From contig NC_087078.1 of assembly GCF_026151205.1 (NCBI RefSeq), forward strand, positions 7,270,675 through 7,334,674: a stretch of 64,000 nt of DNA. The letters run 5' to 3'. The position numbers were made by a program, and so were the translations under genes. The notes under the pieces were generated by a model. That model was given only the letters and a program-made list of their open reading frames with translations, was not told where the DNA came from and ran no database searches. How positions within the stretch are numbered: position 1 is the stretch's first letter; every line of letters begins with the position of its first letter. This document shows positions 56,658 to 64,000 of this stretch, in pieces. The stretch comes from Bolinopsis microptera (lineage: Eukaryota > Ctenophora > Tentaculata > Lobata > Bolinopsidae).

Positions 56658-57720
56658 TGTTCTAGACATTAGTACTACTACTATAATAATTGTTCTAGTA
56701 GCGCTGTAGTTAGTACTACTACTATAATAATTGTTCTAGTAGCGCTGTAGTTAGTACTACTACTATAATAATTGTTCTAGTAGCGCTGTAGTTAGTACCA
56801 CTACTATAATAATTGTTCTAGTAGCGCTGTAGTTAGTTCTACTACTATAATAATTGTTCTAGTAGCGCTGTAGTTAGTACTACTACTATAATAACAGTTC
56901 TAGTAGCGCTGTAGTTAGTACTACTACAATAATAATTGTTATAATAGCGCTGTAGTTAGTACTACTACTATAATAATTGTTCTAGTAGCGATGTAGTTAG
57001 TACTACTACTATAATAATTGTTCTAGTAGCACTGTAGTTAGTACTACTACTATAATAATTGTTCTATTAGCGCTGTAGTTAGTACTACTACTATAATAAT
57101 TGTTATAATAGCGCTGTAGTTAGTACTACTACTATAATAATTGTTCTAGTAGCGCTGTAGTTAGTACTACTACTATAATAATTGTTCTAGTAGCGCTGTA
57201 GTTAGTACTACTACTATAATAATTGTTCTAGTAGCGATGTAGTTAGTACTACTACTATAATAATTGTTCTAGTAGCACTGTAGTTAGTACTACTACTATA
57301 ATAATTGTTCTAGTAGCACTGTAGTTCTAGTACTACTACTATGATAACAGTTCTAGTAGCGATGTAGTTAGTACAACTACTATAATAATTGTTATAATAG
57401 CGCTGTAGTTAGTACTACTACTATAATAATTGTTCTAGTAGCGCTGTAGTTAGTACTACTACTATAATAATTGTTCTAGTAGCGCTGTAGTTAGTACCAC
57501 TACTATAATAATTGTTCTAGTAGCGCTGTAGTTAGTACTACTACTATAATAATTGTTATAATAGCGCTGTAGTTAGTACTACTACTATAATAATTGTTCT
57601 AGTAGCGCTGTAGTTAGTACTACTACTATAATAATTGTTCTAGTAGCGCTGTAGTTAGTACTACTACTATAATAATTGTTATAATAGCGCTGTAGTTAGT
57701 ACTACTACTATAATAATTGT
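56658..57720 (+). repeat. 41-bp minisatellite, ~26 copies
   Basis: Unit GTTAGTACTACTACTATAAT followed by AATTGTTCTAGTAGCGCTGTA. Copies differ at a few positions; CTAGTAG alternates with ATAATAG, and some copies have GCGATG or GCACTG in place of GCGCTG. The higher-order order of variants (blocks around 56990-57290 and 57360-57700) suggests that multi-unit segments were duplicated. Confidence 0.95.
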
Positions 57721-57832
57721 CGACTGACTCTACCCTCTCTACTCCCTCTAGTCTCTACATTGTCTCTCGTGTTGAGGTGACCAGTTTGCTCACTACTTTA
57801 TTATCATGGGGTAATCCTGCTAAAAGGGATGT

Positions 57833-60800
57833 TCAGGAGTAGAATCCGGGGGAATCAGGGCATTCTCCAAAGTTCAGAAGCTGGTGCCTTTTTCTGATCT
57901 GCAAAATAACAAAATAAGACCATGTATTGCCCATTGGAAAGACGTAAGTCACGACGAAGGAAAGGGAAACGGACATGGAAACTGATGGGAGACGGTCAAG
58001 GCTACTTGTTTCTGTACTCACCACTTGCCAAGGCTTGATGAAACCGTGTGTAGGAATGTGGAGAATCTGGGGCATATCATCGTAGGCGTGTCCCAGCACC
58101 ATCCCTATCATAAGGTACCTGGAGGAACGAGCTAGTTTAAGAAGTTGACAACAACTATAGATTAGCACTTAATAACCCGCCAGTAAAAAGGCGTGGTATA
58201 CTCTCGTATGAAGAAAATTCTTGTTAGACCAGCGACCACTGAGTATATCATGCCTTTTCTAATCTTATTTAATGAAAAGTTAAAGCAGATAAGAACGCAC
58301 TGACCTCTCTCCTAAAGAAAGGCTGGGGAGGCAGGAGCAAGAGCGGTCCCGTCTTACAAGCAGAGTAGCGTTTCCCAGGGCGGTTTGCGGAGGGTTCCCT
58401 CTCACTATATACTCAACAGTGCTGCTGTACCAGTCACAGATACCTGGCGGATGTCAACTGTTAAATGTTTGGCACAATAAATGGAAAAAATAAGTAGCCA
58501 TATTCGTCATCTTGATGTCAATTTCACAGTGTAGACTGTAGAACGGTGCATTACAGTGCACTACAGTGCATTACAGCGTAGAACAGTGTATTTAAATGTA
58601 TTCTGGGTAAAATTATCTTTATCCCGGTTGTTGCGACAAGTAAAAATGCTCTTATTAGGGAAAGGAGATTACTCGACGTTTCAATGTAACTACATCGTAT
58701 TCATGATCTAAAAACAAGTGTTAAAAAATTCAAAACGTAAAAAACATATATCTGAGGCAAAATTTGTGTACATAAATTTATTTTTAATCAATCAACTTTA
58801 TCCAAAAATTCGATACAAAAAAGTCATAACAAAATTCATAACAAAATTAGTTTATACGACGACAAACTTTTATAGTAAATACTGTACACTCCTAAAACTA
58901 CTACTAAATATACTACACATGATACAAAAGCATGGAGTGCTACAACGGTGAACAGGTGCATGATGTGAAGTGTGTAGGTATGTATCTAGTGTGGAGTGAA
59001 AATGGCGGGAATCCTACTGACCAATGAGAAGTGTGAAACGTGGGAGCCTAATATGGTTTGATTGATGTTATAAGGGTTAGTGTGTTGAATAGGAGGCGGA
59101 AGTGTGCGTGTGTGAGATGTGGTCCCTGTACTCAGAAAGTAAACAAAACCTATAAATATCACTAAATATCACTACATATGTGTAGACAATCCCCTGTCTG
59201 TAAAGTATAAAATATGTTACACCCTGTTTATTATGTACTTGTTACTAAAAAACGTTTGATAGTTTCTAACTCATCTCTCTTGTTAATGTTAGGTTTGAAC
59301 TTCAAAATAAGCATTGCTTCTGCAATCTTTCTTCTAGCTGTGTTGCTTTCTGTTTTTAAAATCTCAAATTCTAAATTGGGTTCTGACCCCCTATGTAAAC
59401 TGTTATAATGAATAGCAAAAGCTTGACTTGTGTTAGAAGGAGTTAAAGGAAATTTAGCATATCTTAGGTGCTCTCCGAGCCTATCATGTGCCCTCCTGCA
59501 CGTCTCACCAATATAAATATTATTACAGATTTTACAGGTAATCTTATACACAACGTTCTTCACCTCACAATCTTTATCTAAATAGGGAGGATAACAGAAC
59601 AGTGCTTAAGTTAGATTTTATCTCAGACAGTATCAGTAACAGAATTAGGAATCATTTTAAACAGAACAATTTACCTATTAAAGTTATATTTTCCCCAGCT
59701 AGAAAACTAAGAAATATTGTGTGCAATAACAGACCGTATGATAAGAGAACCTGTATTATTAACTCCTGTAAAATTTGTCCTTTATTAATAACTGAAAATA
59801 AAGATTGTGAGGTGAAGAACGTTGTGTATAAGATTACCTGTAAAATCGGTAATAATATTTATATTGGTGAGACGTGCAGGAGGGCACATGATAGGCTCGG
59901 AGAGCACCTAAGATAAGCTAAATTTCCTTTAACTCCTTCTAACACAAGTCAAGCTTTTGCTATTCATTATAACAGTTTACATAGGGGGTCAGAACCCAAT
60001 TTAGAATTTGAGATTTTAAAAACAGAAAGCAACACAGCTAGAAGAAAGATTGCAGAAGCAATGCTTATTTTGAAGTTCAAACCTAACATTAACAAGAGAG
60101 ATGAGTTAGAAACTATCAAACGTTTTTTAGTAACAAGTACATAATAAACAGGGTGTAACATATTTTATACTTTACAGACAGGGGATTGTCTACACATATG
60201 TAGTGATATTTAGTGATATTTATAGGTTTTGTTTACTTTCTGAGTACAGGGACCACATCTCACACACGCACACTTCCGCCTCCTATTCAACACACTAACC
60301 CTTATAACATCAATCAAACCATATTAGGCTCCCACGTTTCACACTTCTCATTGGTCAGTAGGATTCCCGCCATTTTCACTCCACACTAGATACATACCTA
60401 CACACTTCACATCATGCACCTGTTCACCGTTGTAGCACTCCATGCTTCTGTATCATGTGTAGTATATTTAGTAGTAGTTTTAGGAGTGTACAGTATTTAC
60501 TATAAAAGTTTGTCGTCGTATAAACTAATTTTGTTATGAATTTTGTTATGACTTTTTTGTATCGAATTTTTGGATAAAGTTGATTGATTAAAAATAAATT
60601 TATGTACACAAATTTTGCCTCAGATATATGTTTTTTACGTTTTGAATTTTTTAACACTTGTTTTTAGATCATGAATACGATGTAGTTACATTGAAACGTC
60701 GAGTAATCTCCTTTCCCTAATAAGAGCATTTTTACTTGTCGCAACAACCGGGATAAAGATAATTTTACCCAGAATACATTACAACAATGCGACTCATAAA

Positions 60801-63800
60801 TAATACTCCAATCCGGATTTTACAGTGTATTTAAACTCACCTAACGACTTGTAAAACCGTTTGCTCCATATCAGCTCCTTTACCTTTACTCTGGCCGCTG
60901 AAATAAATAATATTTTAATCATTGAACTGAATAAGCCTGTAGAAGGGATTAGGGAAATAATAGCTTCAGTGTTCCTCAATCTACTTAAATTAAAAATTTT
61001 CAGTAACTCACGCAAATTTAACCCTAATAAAATGGCTGCCAAAACGTATATTATTGCTCAGTTGTAAGGGACACAATTAAACTGTACTATATTTCACTTA
61101 CATAGTGTGATTGCATATTACTCAACTATAAACACCTATTAATCAAGACACACTGATCGAAGTTTGCCACGATATCAGTATTATTAGTATGTGTTTATTG
61201 TCGGTAGTTTTTCAGTTTTTGGCAATTAAATGTAAGCCGAATACAACCTCGTAAAAATCACAGCCTTCAAACGATTAATGAAACCTCGACAAAGTAGCTC
61301 CATTCAATACAGCTCATCACAAAAGAAAACAACTAAACATGAAAATACGAGGTCCAGTTAATTTTGGAGTGGAGAAGGTGGACTCAACAATACACCGTAA
61401 TATGGCTCTTAAACTACAGGGAGGGCAACTGATTGGGGCTAACTCAGTGATACTCGCTTACAACAGTCCTGTACTTGATGACGTCATCACGGGCCAACAG
61501 AGAAATATTGTTGAAATGAGTAGGTTAGTAAGAGGTTGTTGAAGTGAACAGTTATCTGAATTGCAGTTGCTTATTTTGGCCGTAATTACTCATGATCTCA
61601 TCCTTGTGATTGTGATATTTAAAACTTATGACGTCATAATTCAAAGTCAGAAAACTCACCAACAATGATTTCCATATTGTATACTTAATAACTGAGAATG
61701 AAAGTGTCACCCTCAGTTTAACTGACTACCCACTGAGTTACGAATCAGTCTATCAGTTCAGAAGGGTTCTGTATGGCGGAGAGGTTGAAATGGACGACAC
61801 GAACTTTAGAGAATTGCACCTTCTAGCTACCATTCTACAGGTAGGAGTCAATAATAACCGCTTGTAATTGAACTATTGAAGATTTAAAGTGTTCATAAAA
61901 CTGCACTTTATCCTATTACAAAACTTATTTCTGAATGTTGTAATGTTATGGGCTATAGGTGGAATGGTTACGAGAAAACTGCAAGGAATACTTCAAAGAC
62001 GTGGTGAGAAATGCTGAAAATTTCGGTTCGCTTAGCAAAGTGGTGGACGAAGCGTTATTTGCGAGCGAGGTCTCAGAAAACTCAGAACTAGTGGAGATAA
62101 TATCAGATAAACTAAGAGATATGAACCCAGATCAAGTACACGACTTCCTGAGAAGTTTCATGGCAGATTGGAGTAGCCTCTCCACAGAGCAGCTGAAATT
62201 TGCGATAAAGGTGTCAGAGGAGGGGGAGATATCGAACTTATTGAGGATCCTGAAGTATAACATCGAAGTAACCGGGGTATTTGATGAGACCTCCAGATTC
62301 ATATTACAGAATATTGATGTGTCTAAGTGTTTGAGAGAGAATGCTAAACTTTATAATGAGATATTTGGGATGTTAGTAGATGCTGGGCTTGACTCGACCA
62401 TATGTTACAAGGGGCAAACTAGCAAGGTTCAGGAGATATTCGATTACATTTTCCGACCTTGCACTAAATTCTGATCATTAAATATATGCTTGCTGATTAG
62501 ACAGTATAGTTGGCCCCTAGACTTGATTAATTATTTAGCGATGTTCATCGGAACTATGTCATGTTAAGTGAAAATACCACACAAATATAAACTGATATTG
62601 ACTTACCAAAATTGTTTTTGCAGTATGATTCCTGTATAGCCAATCTTGGACAGTGTGGACAACCTGTAATATTGATTAATGTGATTACTATAATCGCTAA
62701 TGACAACCAACGCCCGAACGCCGTATATTGATAATTGATTCATCACTCAAAAACTTTGGTTATATAACAAAATTGATTAGATTACGAGAAATATTAGCGA
62801 GAAATTGTGCATAACCGCATGGAACTAGCTACATAATCGAGGGCGCGCGCGCGCGTGTTGAGTCAAGTGGTGCGCGCGTATCGTCCCACTGCAATCATTG
62901 TATAGGAACCCGCGCGTTACTGAATTTACATATCGAGTGGTACAAAAGAATCGTTTTCAGAGGCTGACAGCCAAAATCTAGAAAGCTTCAAATGGGGTGA
63001 GATCCAAGATTAAACGTTCCTGAACTAACCAGCTCGTCGTCCAGATATTTTCACGAAGCTGGAAACCAGCTCACAGCTGAAAGTGTACGGACATTTGTCT
63101 CTCCGACAATTAGATCGACGTCGTACACAAATCTTGGGATGTCTTCCTTGAGGGCAGGTAACCAACTAGAGGTAATTAAGAGTAATTAAGAGTAATTGGG
63201 GGTAACTAGAGGTAATTTAATTGAGTTGGAGATATCACCAGAATGATTTTTCAGTTATTTTTACACTCGGTCGCTTGTCAAGGCATGTACAGGAGAATTT
63301 TCTTTGTAATGAAATTATGTACCACTTTGTGCAACAATTTGAAAGTTGATCGACAAACAAGATCAATTTTAATTGGATCACAATTAATTATTTAAAGGCG
63401 ACTTTTAAAATTCTGTACTCACCGGGCAGGGGTTGAACTCGTCATCTGAAATACAGGAGTTATTGACGGTGACGTAATAAAGGCCTCCTCAGTCCTCGTG
63501 GACCCCTCAATGCGTTGTGTCACAGGGGGGGGGGGGTGGATTATGCCGTGTTTAAGCCCTTTTAACGAAAAATCATCCAAATTTATTTAATTAACAGATA
63601 AATTTATGCGTTTCTCAAAGTTGAAGCGAAAAATTCTTTAGGGGTAGAAAAAGCTGCCACAATATATACAGTACGACTTATCAAAAATAGAAAAATCTGA
63701 TTTTTTTTTAATTTGTTAAAGCCTCAATTGTCAATATCAAGTCTCAATGACCGAGTTTTACCAACTTTTAAAACCAACCAAATTCTTTGCTGGGTCCGAT

Positions 63801-64000
63801 TTACTGTTTTTATATACGTTTATTTTACGTTTTCATATTGCGCTGAATTGCCAACAGGGCCATTTCCCGTTAACTCAATTACAACTTTGATTTGACAAGT
63901 TGTGTTTAATACTTGCTTGCCCATACTCAACAATTATACCCACGGGACTAAATCTAGCTAGACTTGTACTTACAGTTGCAGTTTCTGGTTTCAGTGCTCA
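57833..64000 (-). CDS. Secreted TSP1-NTR protein (3' part), at least nine exons
   Basis: Minus-strand exons: 64000-63974 (continues beyond the window), 63445-63423, 63165-63075, 62663-62607, 60897-60841, 58443-58305, 58118-58022, 57898-57833. All phases agree and most donors are GTAAGT or GTGAGT. The first two join to TRNCNYDEFNPCP, the end of a thrombospondin type 1 repeat. A Cys-rich linker follows (CPQGRHPKICVRRRSNC, CPHCPRL). Then comes a netrin-like (NTR) module: ESYCKNNF, ARVKVKELIW, YIVRGNPPQ, the core CSCLPSLSLGERYLMIG, and HGFIKPWQV with a final Cys (FGECP). NTR modules occur in netrins, TIMPs and complement and bind or inhibit proteases and ligands; the role here is unknown. A BTB gene and a Penelope element lie within its introns. 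The 63165 exon and the 23-nt exon are the least certain. Confidence 0.78.
59231..59563 (-). CDS. Penelope-like GIY-YIG endonuclease C-terminus (left copy)
   Basis: A 110-residue frame with the GIY-YIG nuclease core, NVVYKITCKICNNIYIGETC then RRAHDRLGEHLR, and a conserved downstream part ending IKRFLVTST. In Penelope-like elements this domain follows the reverse transcriptase and nicks target DNA. Here the RT part is missing through 5' truncation at 59577, so the frame is only a fragment. It is otherwise intact. Confidence 0.85.
   Translation of the reverse strand: MKNVVYKITCKICNNIYIGETCRRAHDRLGEHLRYAKFPLTPSNTSQAFAIHYNSLHRGSEPNLEFEILKTESNTARRKIAEAMLILKFKPNINKRDELETIKRFLVTST
59578..60144 (+). 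pseudogene. Penelope-like RT-EN linker and GIY-YIG domain, right copy, interrupted
   Basis: The frame enters at 59578 and encodes the linker between RT and endonuclease (NRTVLKLDFISDSI, IFSPARKLRNIVCNN) with the Cys motif CIINSCKICPLL, then the GIY-YIG core. A TAT to TAA change relative to the left copy stops translation at 59914-59916, right after GEHLR. The same frame continues to the normal end at 60144. There is also a Cys to Gly change in the KIC motif (KIGNNIYIG). Non-functional fragment. Confidence 0.85.
61339..62474 (+). CDS. BTB/POZ domain protein, three exons, nested in intron of opposite-strand gene
   Basis: Exons 61339-61523, 61651-61840 and 61959-62474 sum to 891 nt, 296 residues, consistent phases. 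Exons 1-2 encode a BTB/POZ fold: VNFGVEKVDSTIHRNMALKL, ILAYNSPVLDDVI, then YQFRRVLYGGEVEMDDTNF and ELHLLATILQVEWLRENC. The last exon is helical and resembles a BACK-like extension. BTB domains mediate dimerisation and often recruit Cullin-3 ligases; no kelch repeats or zinc fingers follow, so the partner is unknown. The whole gene lies between exons 62663-62607 and 60897-60841 of the minus-strand TSP1-NTR gene. Confidence 0.85.

Larger units (their letters stand above)
58597..60821. mobile_element. Penelope-like retroelement, inverted head-to-head dimer
   Basis: Two 5'-truncated copies of a Penelope-like element in opposite orientation. The arms 58595-59577 (minus copy) and 59798-60780 (plus copy) are complementary over 983 bases with no net indel and few mismatches. 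The plus copy extends 220 bases further 5', and beyond its 3' end is a 41-base tail (60781-60821). A 14-base direct repeat, ACAGTGTATTTAAA, at 58583-58596 and 60822-60835 is the likely target-site duplication. Inverted partial copies and a ~40-base tail at one end are known Penelope features. The insertion is in an intron of the TSP1-NTR gene. Confidence 0.88.

Noticed and set aside
56658-57720. CRISPR-like array
   Set aside because: Head-to-tail 41-bp repeats have no unique spacers, and the surrounding genome is eukaryotic; it is a minisatellite.
58718-59408. Two short plus-strand frames mirrored at 59967-60657
   Set aside because: They are antisense and 3'-UTR shadows of the Penelope copies, duplicated by the inverted repeat.
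60794-61042. 82-codon minus-strand frame as a stand-alone gene
   Set aside because: Only 60897-60841 is supported, as an internal exon of the TSP1-NTR gene; the upstream part is intron, including the pyrimidine tract.
1-64000. tRNA or rRNA genes
   Set aside because: I looked for B-box-like GGTTCGA contexts and conserved rRNA segments and found none with a plausible cloverleaf or alignment; a covariance-model scan would be decisive.

Overview
The window is a stretch of AT-rich animal nuclear DNA. Every protein gene I could build, except one, is split by GT-AG introns. The gene set is metazoan: an organic-anion transporter with an extracellular Cys-rich loop, a tetraspanin, secreted TSP1, NTR and PLAT proteins, and a BTB protein. 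A cnidarian or another invertebrate fits best (the WRxDGRCG...CC...CG chitin-binding-like module and the BTB style point that way), but nothing here fixes the species. Intergenic DNA and introns are full of transposons, MITEs and satellites.

Layout. 92-4925 (+): complete ten-exon SLCO/OATP transporter. 5199-7478: foldback-type element with 10-bp target duplication, carrying an orphan restriction-like endonuclease ORF. 8099-8917 (+): a second copy of only the last two OATP exons, intact and in matching phase, so possibly an alternative 3' cassette. 11030-12145 (+): two-exon gene for an unrecognised basic protein. 16021-18325: piggyBac-type element with TTAA target sites and a broken transposase. 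21316-24069 (+): four-exon Ser-rich protein of unknown role. 24-31.7 kb: repeat-rich, no supported gene. 31762-34650 (+): intronless NAT10/Kre33 RNA cytidine acetyltransferase. 35022-40621 (+): fourteen-exon Ser-rich gene whose C-terminus resembles FEZ/UNC-76. 42.1-44.2 kb: satellite and CT-rich low-complexity DNA. 45892-44635 (-): four-exon secreted protein with a chitin-binding-like module and a PLAT domain. 46-50.6 kb: MITEs. 50724-55193 (+): eight-exon tetraspanin. 56658-57720: 41-bp minisatellite. 64000-57833 (-): the end of a secreted TSP1-NTR protein. Its introns hold a complete three-exon BTB gene on the opposite strand (61339-62474) and a young inverted dimer of a Penelope-like element (58597-60821).

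The genes do not form an evident pathway; they are ordinary neighbouring loci. The most informative structures are the hidden TSP1-NTR gene with its nested gene and Penelope insertion, the duplicated OATP terminal exon pair, and several mobile elements whose ends and target duplications can be read directly. Exon models were built by hand from splice signals and reading phase. All complete models give total lengths divisible by three, but no transcript evidence was available.
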